DNA of 64,000 bases from Osedax fenrisi (GCA_964019155.1 OZ025243.1:41378679-41442678), one strand, 5' to 3'. Positions 1 to 12,124 are shown, counted from the stretch's first letter. The notes: generated by a model from the sequence alone, not told the origin. Made by a program: numbers and translations.

Positions 1-642
1 TCTATAGCATAATGTTTTATTTAATACGTAATTTAACTTATTATTAATTAAAATTAGTTATACAGTAAATTTATTAGATACTATATTAGCTCGGGAATAA
101 ACTAAACGTTAGAAACAACTAAGTTAACCATATATGACTGTGGAAAGTATACTTTAGTTAATACGTATACGCGCAGACTAAATCGCCCTCTTATTTGAGA
201 TTGACTTATATATGTTCTACGTTGATAAGGTCGGAATGTCTGATTTCCGTTTATTATTAAATATTTCGATTGAAGGCAAACACTTAAAAGTTAGGTATCG
301 TATAAAATAATAAAAATGAAACATATAAATATTTATATTTGAAAAATTATTTACCATTAATTTATTTTATATTTAGCAAATATAGGTTCGAAAATATAAA
401 GTTAAAATATTCTCTAGCTATAACCGGGAAGTAACTCCCCACTATAACATGCGTTATTAAAAAACAAAGAATAATACGACATTTAAAAGTGAAGAATGTC
501 AAAAGTTTTACATTTACCGTAACAATAGTAGTGGTTAGTTACCATGGTAAGTAGTTAGTTACCACTGCAGTGGTTACATTCAAATTACTATATATCTGTA
601 CTGCGTTCTAACAAACGTCTTCTTCAGCAGTGAAAGGAGTGG
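1..642. other. AT-rich non-coding DNA, no gene seen
   Basis: This stretch is A+T rich with frequent stops in all frames. It should be intron or 3' flank of the minus-strand GPCR whose TM6 exon lies at 2391-2514. I looked for a TM7 exon with an NPxxY-type motif on the minus strand and found none. Confidence 0.5.
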
Positions 643-1207
643 CAATGGACACATGTGACAAGAGATACAAGTATATTTATTTACAAATATATTTACATTA
701 ATTTATTAAGAATTTATAATAACATTTAATTTAATTTATAATATACTTATTTTAATAATATACTTATATAAAATAAAAATAGTAGTCAATAATATTATGT
801 ATCCCATATATGCATATTAATATAAACATGCAAAAAACACATATATTATTAAAAGGAATATTATTATATTCCTATATTTAGTATGTATATATATATATTA
901 TATAATATGTAGGGGAGAGTAAAGAGAGCAATGGACACATGTGACAAGAGATACAATTATATTTATTTACAAATATATTTACATTAATTTATTAAGAATT
1001 TATAATAACATTTAATTTAATTTATAATATACTTATTTTAATAATATACTTATATAAAATAAAAATAGTAGTCAATAATATTATGTATCCCATATATGCA
1101 TATTAATGTAAACATACAAAAAACACATATATTATTAAAAGGAATATTATTATATTCCTATATATAGTATGTATATATATATCATATATAATATGTAGGG
1201 GAGAGTA
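643..1207. repeat. 286-bp tandem duplication, two copies
   Basis: A unit beginning CAATGGACACATGTGACAAG occurs at 643 and again at 929. Both copies run through the same AT-rich body to the words ATGTAGGGGAGAGT (near 921 and 1207). The copies are nearly identical, so the duplication is recent. Its right end contains the first bases of the TIR element at 1198, so the duplication happened after that element was in place or used it as a boundary. Confidence 0.85.
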
Positions 1208-1583
1208 CTCGAATACCGACACCCTAACAATAAATACATTTATTATTTCTCAATTAAATATTTCCAAATTTTATTTATAAGTATTAAGTAGATTTATTTT
1301 AAATATTTAAATTACCTACATCTTAAATGATTGAGATTTGATATTGTTTCAAAAATTTCATAAATTTAGTTGTTTAAGTTGTAACGAAAAAATCAGTTAT
1401 TTGTTTATAATTAAAAAAATATAAATACAAACAAAATTATACTTATATGAATTAGAATTATATTGATTTAATATATTTAATATTAGGATTTCATACATTA
1501 ATTATTTTTTGATTGGAATTATATTTTAGGAGATCTCTAGGGTGAGGATATTACGTGCATGTCGATATTAGAGCACTCTCCCC
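1198..1583. mobile_element. Short TIR element (MITE) with TA target duplication
   Basis: The left end GGGGAGAGTACTCGAATACC and the inverted right end (reverse complement GGGGAGAGTGCTCTAATATC) form terminal inverted repeats of about 23 bp. TA dinucleotides flank both ends (1196-1197 and 1584-1585), as in Tc1/mariner/pogo-type insertions. There is no coding capacity. The ends resemble those of the elements at 8698-9185 and 26825-27735 (GGGGAAAGTAACCGAATACG), so this is probably a related subfamily. Confidence 0.7.
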
Positions 1584-2390
1584 TATACATATTAGTAGAT
1601 GATAACGTTTATATAAATAAATATAAAATATAAAATAATAATAGTATACTATTAATGTAAAATTTCAAATACTTGTAATATTTCTGATCAACAACATAAT
1701 TATCACCAAACTTTAGATCTTTATAATTATACTCTGGCAACTTTCAAATATTTTCAAATGTTTTTAATTATAATATATATATTCCATAGAATATTTATAA
1801 GAATAATACAATTAAAAAGATGTTAAATAGAATAATAATTAATAATTAAAGGTTAATAATAACTAATTTATATAGAATATGTCAAAATATAAAAGTTAAC
1901 TATTTATTTAATATATAAATAGGCTTAACTTATAACTTGCGACAAATAACAAAATAAAAACTAAATAATATTTTAAAGAATATATTGATTTGTATCGTTA
2001 TATAAAATATTTCAATAACAACCGAACCGAAATAATAAATTGAATTGATAAATTGAATAAACAGATTTGATATTTAGATTGAAAATAATAAAAAATAAAA
2101 TAATAATATTACTTCACTCACTAAATGACTATTCAATATGCAATTCAATATCATTCAAATCCATAAATATCCGAATTTATAAAAACCAAAAATAAAAATG
2201 ACTTATTTGTTATTAGAGATCGATGATCTGGAGACACTATTACCTCAATAGTCACATATATACCGTACTATACTATAGTATACTATAGTATATAGTACAG
2301 CTATAGGTATACCTGTACCGTACTATACTATACTATAGTATATAGTATAGGTATAGGTATATCTGTACCGTACTACACTAGGTCACCAAC
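1584..2390. other. AT-rich intron/flank with a 50-54 bp minisatellite
   Basis: No coding signal is seen. Bases 2261-2374 carry two units and a partial third of a TACCGTACTATACTATAG repeat (starts at 2261, 2315 and 2365). It lies immediately downstream of the TM6 exon in transcript order. Confidence 0.6.
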
Positions 2391-2514
2391 CTCAACGTGT
2401 ACAAGCTCCTCAAGGAGTTGCAGCCTACGAAGCAGACCACCACTATAACGACGGTCTTAACTACGTTGCGCCTCGCTTTCGAATGCACGGTCGATGTCAC
2501 TTCGACGGCAGTAG
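2391..2514 (-). CDS. Class A GPCR gene A, exon 5 (TM6)
   Basis: Read on the minus strand from the acceptor CTCTCACAG, the frame gives a third-loop segment ending SKARRNVVKT followed by a hydrophobic helix VVIVVVCFVGCNSL, which matches the position and style of TM6 of rhodopsin-type receptors. The basic, mobile KARRNV stretch before the helix is typical. The usual CWxP is replaced by a C-N-S sequence, so the toggle tryptophan and proline kink are absent. The exon starts in phase 1, matching the G left by exon 4. The donor is uncertain: GAG|GTTGGT at 2390 is preferred, GTTG|GTGACC four bases later is possible. Composition is clearly more GC-rich than the flanks. TM7 must lie at lower coordinates, outside the window. 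Confidence 0.75.
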
Positions 2515-2710
2515 CTGTGAGAGGTGTACTCGTTATAGGTATAGGCAACAGTGTGTGTACTCTGGTGATTTGTCGAGGGGACCCGAATTCAAAAATAATT
2601 TATTTCCATAGTAATACATTTGGAGATTCTATATTATAAATTATACATGTATAACACATTGTTATGAAATTGGTACATCATATCACTACCCCCCTGGATC
2701 AGATTATAAT

Positions 2711-2751
<41 letters not shown>

Positions 2752-3004
2752 CTTTATATTTATAGAACATATAAGTTATATCGATTTTAGACTGTTAACC
2801 ACATATATAACAAAGAAACAACTATATAGAGAGTAGAACGTACCAACGCCTCCTAAAACCTCGAGTTTTAGGAGATGGTGAATGTATCCGGCTACCAGGA
2901 ATATCGGCGAAAATCTATTTCGTAATATCACAACGTAGAAATATTATAATTAGAAAATTAATAATAATATTTTTCAAAAATGTAAAATACCCCTTAAAAG
3001 GCAC
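2515..3004. other. Intron 4 of GPCR A, AT-rich part
   Basis: This is non-coding intron (on the minus strand) with an (AT)n tract at 2708-2745 and a hairpin at 2850-2874. Nothing else is seen. Confidence 0.6.
2850..2874. repeat. 10-bp-stem hairpin, CTCCTAAAAC/GTTTTAGGAG
   Basis: A perfect 10-bp inverted repeat surrounds the loop CTCGA. A very similar 30-bp near-palindrome occurs at 63441-63470, so this is a dispersed sequence and not a local accident. Confidence 0.7.
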
Positions 3005-6000
3005 TGGTGTACGAGTTACTATGGGACACTAGTGATGTACCAGTACGCAAGGGATGCTAGTGATGTACCAGTACGCAAGGGACGCTAGTGATGTACCAGT
3101 ACGCATGGGACGCTAGTGATGTACCAGTACGCATGGGACGCTAGTGATGTACCAGTACGTATGGGGAGCTAGTGATGTACCAGTACGTATGGGACGCTAG
3201 TGATGTACCAGTACATATGGGATGCTAGTGATGTACCAGTACTTATGGGACGCTAGTGATGTACCAGTACGTATGGTACGTAGTGATGTACCAGTACTTA
3301 TGGGACGCTAGTGATGTACCGGTACGTATGGGGCGCTAGTGGTGTACCAGTACGTATGGGACGCTAGTGATGTACCAGTACGTATGGGACGCTAGTGATG
3401 TACCAGTACGTATGGGACGCTAGTGATGTACCAGTACGTATGGGACGCTAGTGATGTACCAGTACGCAAGGGATGCTAGTGATGTACCAGTACGCAAGGG
3501 ACGCTAGTGATGTACCAGTACGTAAGGGACGCTAGTGATGTACCAGTACGCAAGGGATGCTAGTGATGTACCAGTACGCAAGGGACGCTAGTGATGTACC
3601 AGTACGCATGGGACGCTAGTGATGTACCAGTACGCATGGGACGCTAGTGATGTACCAGTACGCATGGGACGCTAGTGATGTACCAGTACGTATGGGACGC
3701 TAGTGATGTACCAGTACATATGGGACGCTAGTGATGTACCAGTACGCATGGGACGCTAGTGGTGTACCAGTACGTATGGGGAGCTAGTGATGTACCAGTA
3801 CATATGGGACGTTAGTGATGTAACAGTACGTATGGGACGCTAGTGATGTACCAGTACGCATGGGACGCTAGTGTTGTACCGGTACTTATGGGACGCTAGT
3901 GGTGTACCAGTACGTATGGGGAGCTAGTGATGTAACAATACGTATGGGACGCTAGTGATGTACCAGTACGTATGGGACGCTAGTGATGTACCAGTACATA
4001 AGGGACGCTAGTGATGTAACAGTACGCAAGGGATGCTAGTGATGTACCAGTACGCAAGGGACGCTAGTGATGTACCAGTACGTATGGGACGCTAGTGATG
4101 TACCAGTACGCAAGGGATGCTAGTGATGTACCAGTACGTATGGGACGCTAGTGATGTACCAGTACGCAAGGGATGCTAGTGATGTACCAGTACATATGGG
4201 ACGTTAGTGATGTACCAGTACGTATGGGACGCTAGTGATGTACCAGTACGTATGGGACGCTAGTGATGTACCAGTACATATGGGACGCTAGTGATGTAAC
4301 AGTACGCATGGGACGCTAGTGATGTACCAGTACGTAAGGGACGCTAGTGATGTACCAGTACGTAAGGGACGCTAGTGATGTACCAGTACGTATGGGGAGC
4401 TAGTGATGTAACAGTACGTATGGGACGCTAGTGATGTACCAGTACGTATGGGACGCTAGTGATGTACCAGTACATAAGGGACGCTAGTGATGTAACAGTA
4501 CGCAAGGGACGCTAGTGATGTACCAGTACGTATGGGACGCTAGTGATGTACCAGTACGCAAGGGATGCTAGTGATGTACCAGTACGTATGGGACGCTAGT
4601 GATGTACCAGTACGCAAGGGATGCTAGTGATGTACCAGTACATATGGGACGTTAGTGATGTACCAGTACGTATGGGACGCTAGTGATGTACCAGTACGTA
4701 TGGGACGCTAGTGATGTACCAGTACATATGGGACGCTAGTGATGTAACAGTACGCATGGGACGCTAGTGATGTACCAGTACGTATGGGACGTTAGTGATG
4801 TACCAGTACGCAAGGGATGCTAGTGATGTACCAGTACGTAAGGGACGCTAGTGATGTACCAGTACGTAAGGGACGCTAGTGATGTACCAGTACGTATGGG
4901 GAGCTAGTGATGTAACAGTACGTATGGGACGCTAGTGATGTACCAGTACGTATGGGACGCTAGTGATGTACCAGTACATAAGGGACGCTAGTGATGTAAC
5001 AGTACGCAAGGGACGCTAGTGATGTACCAGTACGCAAGGGACGCTAGTGATGTACCAGTACGTATGGGACGCTAGTGATGTACCAGTACGCAAGGGACGC
5101 TAGTGATGTACCAGTACGTATGGGACGTTAGTGATGTACCAGTACGCAAGGGATGCTAGTGATGTACCAGTACGCAAGGGACGCTAGTGATGTACCAGTA
5201 CGTATGGGACGCTATTGATATACCAGTACGCATGGGACGCTAGTGATGTACCAGTACGCAAGGGACGCTAGTGATGTACCAGTACGTATGGGACGCTATT
5301 GATATACCAGTACGCATGGGACGCTAGTGATGTACCAGTACGCATGGGACGCTAGTGATGTACCAGTACGTATGGGACGCTAGTGATGTACCAGTACGCA
5401 AGGGATGCTAGTGATGTAACAGTACGTATGGGACGCTAGTGATGTACCAGTACGCATGGGACGCTAGTGATGTACCAGTACATAAGGGACGCTAGTGATG
5501 TACCAGTACGTATGGGACGCTAGTGATGTACCAGTACATAAGGGACGCTAGTGATGTACCAGTACGCATGGGACGCTAGTGATGTACCAGTACATAAGGG
5601 ATGCTAGTGATGTACCAGTACGTATGGGACGCTAGTGATGTACCAGTACGTATGGGACGTTAGTGATGTACCAGTACGCAAGGGATGCTAGTGATGTACC
5701 AGTACGCAAGGGACGCTAGTGATGTACCAGTACGCAAGGGACGCTAGTGATGTACCAGTACGTATGGGACGCTAGTGATGTACCAGTACGTATGGGACGT
5801 TAGTGATGTACCAGTACGCAAGGGATGCTAGTGATGTACCAGTACGCAAGGGACGCTAGTGATGTACCAGTACGCAAGGGACGCTAGTGATGTACCAGTA
5901 CGTATGGGACGCTAGTGATGTACCAGTACGTATGGGACGTTAGTGATGTACCAGTACGCAAGGGATGCTAGTGATGTACCAGTACGCAAGGGACGCTAGT

Positions 6001-7526
6001 GATGTACCAGTACGTATGGGACGCTATTGATATACCAGTACGCATGGGACGCTAGTGATGTACCAGTACGCAAGGGACGCTAGTGATGTACCAGTACGTA
6101 TGGGACGCTATTGATATACCAGTACGCATGGGACGCTAGTGATGTACCAGTACGCATGGGACGCTAGTGATGTACCAGTACGTATGGGACGCTAGTGATG
6201 TACCAGTACGCAAGGGATGCTAGTGATGTAACAGTACGTATGGGACGCTAGTGATGTACCAGTACGCATGGGACGCTAGTGATGTACCAGTACATAAGGG
6301 ACGCTAGTGATGTACCAGTACGTATGGGACGCTAGTGATGTACCAGTACATAAGGGATGCTAGTGATGTACCAGTACGCATGGGACGCTAGTGATGTACC
6401 AGTACGTATGGGACGCTAGTGATGTACCAGTACGTATGGGACGTTAGTGATGTACCAGTACGCAAGGGATGCTAGTGATGTACCAGTACGCAAGGGACGC
6501 TAGTGATGTACCAGTACGCAAGGGACGCTAGTGATGTACCAGTACGTATGGGACGCTAGTGATGTACCAGTACGTATGGGACGTTAGTGATGTACCAGTA
6601 CGCAAGGGATGCTAGTGATGTACCAGTACGCAAGGGACGCTAGTGATGTACCAGTACGCAAGGGACGCTAGTGATGTACCAGTACGTATGGGACACTATT
6701 GATATACCAGTACGCATGGGACGCTAGTGATGTACCAGTACGTATGGGATGCTAGTGATGTACCGGTACGTAAGGGACGCTAGTGATGTACCAGTACTTA
6801 TGGGACGCTAGTGATGTAACAGTACGTATGGGATGCTAGTGGTGTACCAGTACTTATGGGACGCTAGTGATGTACCAGTACTTATGGGACGCTAGTGATG
6901 TACCAGTACGTATGGTACGTAGTGATGTACCAGTACTTATGGGACGCTAGTGATGTACCGGTACGTATGGGATGCTAGTGATGTACCAGTACTTATGGGA
7001 CGCTAGTGATGTACCGGTACGTATGGGATGCTAGTGATGTACCAGTACTTATGGGACGCTAGTGATGTACCAGTACGTATGGTACGTTAGTGATGTACCA
7101 GTACTTATGGGACGCTAGTGGTGTACCGGTACGTATGGGACGCTAGTGATGTACCAGTACGTATGGGACGCTAGTGATGTACCAGTACGTATGGGACGCT
7201 AGTGATGTACCAGTACGTATGGGACGCTAGTGATGTACCAGTACGTATGGGATGCTAGTGATGTACCAGTACGTATGGGACGTTAGTGATGTACCAGTAC
7301 GCAAGGGATGCTAGTGATGTACCAGTACCTATGGGATGCTAGTGATGTACCGGTACGTAAGGGACGCTAGTGATGTACCAGTACTTATGGGACGCTAGTG
7401 ATGTAACAGTACGTATGGGATGCTAGTGGTGTACCAGTACTTATGGGACGCTAGTGATGTACCGGTACGTATGGGACGCTAGTGATGTAACAGTACGCAT
7501 GGGACGCTAGTGGTGTACCAGTGCGT
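3005..7526. repeat. 28-bp minisatellite, about 161 copies
   Basis: A continuous head-to-tail array of a 28-bp unit, consensus GGGACGCTAGTGATGTACCA followed by GTACGTAT. Variants are mostly in the last bases (GTACGCAA, GTACGCAT, GTACATAA, GTACTTAT) and in GGGACGC versus GGGATGC. Variant patterns recur in blocks: the rare unit with CTATTGATATACC appears near 5212, 5296, 6027, 6111 and 6695, giving a higher-order period of about 815 bp (about 29 units). The array occupies intron 4 of GPCR A and ends only about 9 bp from that intron's splice donor (7535). The unit contains GTAC-CA-GTAC, an imperfect palindrome. No spacers exist, so it is not a CRISPR array. Confidence 0.97.
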
Positions 7527-7535
7527 GAGACTAAC

Positions 7536-7698
7536 CCGGTCCGACCTTAGTTCTCATGGCGATGAAGATAAGGACGTAAAGAGTGACCAGTACGGACATA
7601 GGGATCAAGTACTCGACCACGAATAAGCCGACTCCGAATATCTTGCGAGCTCGCAGCGAAGGGAACACGTCCCAGTCTATGCATCGTCCGTCTATTAC
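7536..7698 (-). CDS. Class A GPCR gene A, exon 4 (ECL2 and TM5)
   Basis: On the minus strand, after the acceptor CGCACGCACAG, the frame reads VIDGRCIDWDVFPSLRARK and then a hydrophobic helix with EYLIPMSVLV and TLYVLIF, ending MRTKVGP. This fits the second extracellular loop with its conserved disulfide cysteine (GRC), then TM5 with Pro5.50 (LIPM) and Tyr5.58 (LYVL). Length is 163 nt, phase 0 in and phase 1 out, which matches exon 3 (ends at a codon boundary) and exon 5 (needs two bases). The chosen donor is CCGG|GTTAGT; an alternative is ACTAAG|GTCGGA ten bases earlier, but it breaks the phase match with exon 5. The exon is squeezed between a CA/TG repeat at its acceptor and the 4.5 kb minisatellite at its donor. 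Confidence 0.88.
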
Positions 7699-7763
7699 CT
7701 GTGCGTGCGTGTGTGTATGTGTGTATGTTGGTGCGTGTGTGTATGTTGGTGTGGGTATGCGTT
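7699..7763. repeat. Imperfect (TG)n/(CA)n tract at a splice acceptor
   Basis: The plus strand is an imperfect TG-rich run (GTGCGTGCGTGTGTGTATGT and similar). On the transcribed minus strand it is a CA-rich run that ends in the CACAG acceptor of the TM5 exon, so it stands where a polypyrimidine tract is expected. Confidence 0.85.
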
Positions 7764-8030
7764 AGTTATGTAAATGATGCCGATATTTGATGCCGAGCCG
7801 AGATTTCATTTTCGGAAAAAAAGAGCCCTAACCGATACTCTAGCCAAACGAGCCCGAGCCGATTTAAACTTTAGGTAACTGAGACTAATACTGCACCATG
7901 CTTTATATTTGAGCATCATTTACATCACTAATATGTATGTGTGTATGTACGGGTGCAAGCGTATACATGAGCGTGTAACATCATCCTGTCATACATATAT
8001 GTGTCATATATAATCTTAGTAGGATAACCA
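7764..8030. other. Intron 3 of GPCR A, no feature assigned
   Basis: A short stretch of less extreme composition (7780-7890, with repeated GAGCCGA/GAGCCCGAGCC words) is followed by AT-rich sequence. No exon or transposon end could be supported. Confidence 0.4.
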
Positions 8031-8122
8031 ATATATAATAAAATTAATAGATGTTTATATTATATGTGTATATATGAATTATCACATATTATATACAATT
8101 GTATAATATAAACTATAGCGTA

Positions 8123-8155
<33 letters not shown>

Positions 8156-8205
8156 TGTTATTTGTTATAACAAATATATATATATATATATTTGTTATTT
8201 GTTAT

Positions 8206-8256
<51 letters not shown>

Positions 8257-8348
8257 TACGCTATAGTTTATATTATACAATTGTATATAATATGTGATAA
8301 TTCATATATACACATATAATATAAACATCTATTAATTTTATTATATAT
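8031..8348. repeat. 318-bp near-perfect palindrome
   Basis: Arms 8031-8152 and 8227-8348 are reverse complements of each other over about 122 bp, centred at 8189.5 (for example TAATAGATGTTTATATTATA on the left, its complement on the right). The middle is (AT)n holding two direct copies of TTTGTTATTTGTTATAACAA. No ORF. It could be a foldback/MITE-type insertion or an inverted duplication; it would be able to extrude as a cruciform or fold in intronic RNA. Confidence 0.9.
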
Positions 8349-8697
8349 ATATATATATATATATCATGTATTAATTATATATATATTAATGAAATATATA
8401 ATTAAGTATATTTAAATGTATCATGTAACTAATTAAAGTACAGTGTAATAATGTAATCATGCAAGAATATAAATATAGGATACTATTATATATTACAAAA
8501 TATAAGAAAATACATACACATATTACAAGAACATAAAGTAATGAAATAAGTAAGAACTACATAGGTGAGAGCCAACAATTACAACTACAAATTTATTTCA
8601 TTACTTTATATTCTTTTAATATTTGTATGTATTTTCTTATATTTTGTAATATATAATATTATCTTATATGTATATTCTTGCATGATGTATATTCATG
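8349..8697. other. AT-rich intron sequence
   Basis: A further (AT)n at 8341-8364 and an AT-rich stretch without coding signal. Bases 8490-8540 and 8600-8660 contain imperfect inverted copies around TACATACAAATATT/ATTTGTATGTATTTTC words. Confidence 0.4.
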
Positions 8698-9185
8698 CAG
8701 TGTCCGTCGGACACCCTATAACCAATCAGCGAGCAGCGTGTGAACTATTCTGATTTTCATAAAAATCGCGTGCGTTATAATATTAATACCACCAATAGAG
8801 CTCAATCTAAAAATTGTATTATTTAGATACTTAAATAGTATTATTAATTAAAAACATAATAACAATAAATTAATTATTAACTAATTAAATTAGAATAAAT
8901 TGTTCATAAAATTAATTATAAATAATGTAATTGTAATTTGTCTGATTGATTCATCAATAATATATAGTTTATCTAGTGGTATACAGGGTGTCCGTATTCG
9001 GACACGGGTACCGAATCCGGACACCCCCGTTATCTATGGAATTAAAAGATTAAATAAAATTTTAAAATCACTATAATATCTATAATCATATATATTAATA
9101 TTTTGTAATTTTTGAATAAAAACAATGAGTCATAAAATGTTAAGACCATTTATTGTTAAAGTGTCCGTATTAGGTTACTTTCCAC
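8698..9185. mobile_element. TIR element, left-truncated copy of the 26825-27735 family
   Basis: The sequence from GTGTCCGTCGGACACCCTAT through the AT-rich body and the internal block GGTGTCCGTATTCGGACACG to the end GTCCGTATTAGGTTACTTTC aligns by eye along its length with the right half of the element at 26825-27735 (shared words include AACTATTCTGATTTTCAT and GTTAAGACCATTTATTGTTA). A TA follows the right end. The left terminal repeat is missing. Confidence 0.75.
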
Positions 9186-10289
9186 TATAGTAAACAGGTA
9201 GTAATACATCATCTTTCTAAACTCTCGTATGTAATATATTCTCCTCTGGATGTAATGGTAGAATAATGATTTGCTTGCTAGCTGTATAGTAGAGGTTGAA
9301 CTAGTTGTTTATTGTGAATGGTCTGACCGTCTCATAGCGAATGTTATTGTTATGATTAAAATATGCTATCTTTTAAAACTGTATTCAACCATATCTTATA
9401 AGCTATAGGTGGGATCAATAGATTATATAGTATTTGCATGAATATAAAATATAAATGGTTATAACCATATATGGGTGAATAATATCATATCCGTAGATAT
9501 ATGATATATAAACTATGATGAAATTTGATTAATATTATTAATTTGTTTAAATTATTCGTGGCTACCAAATATAGTGGCCCCAGGCTAAAACCTGATACCC
9601 TTTCAACTGCCCACGACGTATACAAATATGGCATTATGTGTACTGGGTTGATTGAATATTATAGGTAGGTATGTTTTGATAGGTACACATTGTCGTTTGT
9701 AAATATTAATACTATAACACATGTTTATATATATATATATGAAATGAACGTATATTTAAACACTTAAATAAATCATAAATGTCCTCTCAAAAGTATATCT
9801 ATATAGAAATATAAATAATAAAAGTAGGTAAAACAATGAATATCATTTAAAATAATAAAATAATATAAAATAGAATATACCGGAAGGAAATTAATAAATA
9901 AATAATAATGACAAACAATCTTACAAGTATTACTGGTTGCCACCTGAGATCAATCGCCATATATATTTTATTATTATTTTTTTATTATATCATTTGTTAA
10001 TTTTATATCTTAACTATATGTAACATGGCATTTATAAATCATTATATATATTCGTTTATATTCGTTATTTGTTTTTTATTATTATTATTGTTTTATGTCA
10101 TTTTGTTTGTTTTAAACAATAAACTATATCTATCTATCTATCTATCTATCTATATTGATTGAATGCCATTTTATTATATATATATATATATTTGATGTAA
10201 CACATATTACCTCTACTAACCACTGGTTATGCTTTACACTTCCATCTCAGACAGTATGCTGTATTACAGTATACTATAGTACCCTCGTT
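9186..10289. other. AT-rich intron with a possible LINE tail
   Basis: There is no coding signal. Bases 10100-10125 read like the AATAAA-bearing end of a LINE 3' region and are followed by (TATC)n at 10126-10153, a common form of LINE 3' microsatellite tail. An (AT)n lies at 10178-10192. Confidence 0.4.
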
Positions 10290-10447
10290 ACTGAATTCTC
10301 TAAAATCTCACCCTCCATTAGATCGTGTTCCATTATGCCTATTCCACTCCTTCTCTCCTTATATCATTGGTTATATTACAGATATAATCAACTTGTCTCT
10401 TATCACTTCGTGTTGGCTCGACTATGATGCTCCATCAACCGATCACT

Positions 10448-10582
10448 ACGATAGTATACGCCGAATCGGCATTTGCAGTCGTATCCCCAAAGTGTTGGAA
10501 TGCATTGCCAGCTCACATTAAATCAACTGAATATCAACCTTTATTTAAACGTAAAGTATATAACTATTTTATTTCTTTATAA
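10448..10582 (+). pseudogene. LINE ORF2 C-terminal fragment (L2/CR1-like)
   Basis: This frame reads AESAFAVVSPKCWNALPAHI, then KSTEYQPLFKRKVYNYFISL and a stop. It is the conserved far C-terminus of L2/CR1-type LINE polyproteins (pattern R.F.v.aP..WN.LP..ir....f...lk..l). Upstream in another frame (from about 10290) more of the same domain appears degraded. The fragment is 5' truncated; the AT-rich DNA after the stop leads into the duplicated tail at 10649. Confidence 0.7.
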
Positions 10583-10607
10583 CTTCATTATTTAATATTG
10601 TTCGTGT

Positions 10608-10648
<41 letters not shown>

Positions 10649-10653
<5 letters not shown>

Positions 10654-10772
10654 TTCTTGTTATTGTTCTTATATTTATTTATGTTCAAATTGTTAGACAT
10701 TCATTATTATTGTCTTATATGACGCCAATAAATATATGATGTTTTGTAGTCAATAAACTATTTAATAATAAT

Positions 10773-10814
<42 letters not shown>

Positions 10815-10933
10815 TTCTTGTTATTGTTCTTATATTTATTTATGTTCAAATTGTTAGACATTCATTATTATTGTCTTATATGACGCCAATAAATATATGA
10901 TGTTTTGTAGTCAATAAACTATTTAATAATAAT

Positions 10934-10970
<37 letters not shown>
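10649..10970 (+). repeat. 161-bp tandem duplication of a LINE 3' tail
   Basis: A unit starting TTTTGTTCTTGTTATTGTTC occurs at 10649 and 10810 and ends each time with GTCAATAAACTATTTAATAA and an (AAT)n/(AT)n run. Because it directly follows a LINE C-terminus and ends in AATAAA plus a microsatellite, it is probably the LINE 3' UTR duplicated in tandem. Confidence 0.8.
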
Positions 10971-10991
<21 letters not shown>

Positions 10992-11089
10992 TGAGAAATC
11001 AAGAAAATAAATGTATTTTTAAGTAATTTACTGGGACCGGAATAGTATACTATTATATAATACTATAGTATTACATACAATGTAATAAG

Positions 11090-11127
<38 letters not shown>

Positions 11128-11293
11128 AAATGCAGATTACCTATTATATCCTGAAGATGTGAGCCACTAATTAAGAAGGCGTACAATATACGGCGTACAT
11201 TAATGCGAACATATGTCTTACACGGTTATGAAAATACACTTCCCAATTACTCCAATATTACCGATGCAGATGTTGCCTACGTCATTAACACTG
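10971..11293. other. AT-rich intron with (AT)n tracts
   Basis: (AT)n lies at 10939-10985 and 11092-11121. There is no coding signal. Confidence 0.5.
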
Positions 11294-11592
11294 TTTAGCT
11301 ATTGTGCACACTGGTTTAATATTGTTCACACTATTTAAATATTGTTCACACTGGTTACATATTTTTCATATTATTTAGATATTATTCACATTACTTAGAT
11401 ATTATTCCAACTACTTAGATATTGTTCATACTATTAAGATATTGTTCAAAATATTTATATATTGTTCACACTATTTAGATATTATTCACACTACTTAGAT
11501 ATTATTCCAACTACTTAGATATTGTTCATACTATTAAGATATTGTTCAAAATATTTATATATTGTTCACACTACATACATATTGTTCACACC
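11294..11592. repeat. About 20-bp degenerate tandem repeat (TTTAGATATTGTTCACACTA)
   Basis: Roughly fourteen units of a 20-21 bp sequence related to TTTAGATATTGTTCACACTA follow each other. A higher-order block (ATTCCAACTACTTAGATATT through TATATATTGTTCACACTA) is present twice, about 96 bp apart. Confidence 0.85.
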
Positions 11593-11755
11593 ACTGCAGT
11601 AGTGATATATGATACCTATGATAGTCCGGGGGGACAATACACTCATGATTATATATCTGATGTCCCGTATAGCATCATAATGGAGGTGTATGTATTACAA
11701 GCTAATCTATAGTGTATATTATACAAATGTATAGGTGATGATGATGGTGAAATGT

Positions 11756-11800
<45 letters not shown>

Positions 11801-12008
11801 ATAATAATAATAATATAATTGAAATATATCGTGCTACTAAATAATAGTATTACATATATAGACAACTAATCTATAATCAATATAATAAAATTATAATGTA
11901 TCTCATTTTATATATATACGTATATAAATCAATTATTCTATAAAATTACATAGATGTACAATATAATATATGCACAATGTTTATCTATATTGCACATATA
12001 TACTGCAC

Positions 12009-12052
<44 letters not shown>

Positions 12053-12124
12053 TATAATTACAATATATATATATATATATATATATATGACTTGAATAAT
12101 AAAGTAATAGTTACGTAATAGATA
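11593..12124. other. AT-rich intron with long (AT)n tracts
   Basis: (AT)n at 11759-11797, 12013-12050 and 12063-12088. No gene. Confidence 0.5.

Noticed and set aside
2397..2639. Plus-strand ORF of 80 codons
   Set aside because: It is the antisense of the TM6 exon of GPCR A.
3005..7526. CRISPR array
   Set aside because: Repeats are directly adjacent with no spacers and the context is an animal genome; it is a minisatellite.
7583..7765. Plus-strand ORF of 60 codons
   Set aside because: Antisense of the TM5 exon and the TG repeat.
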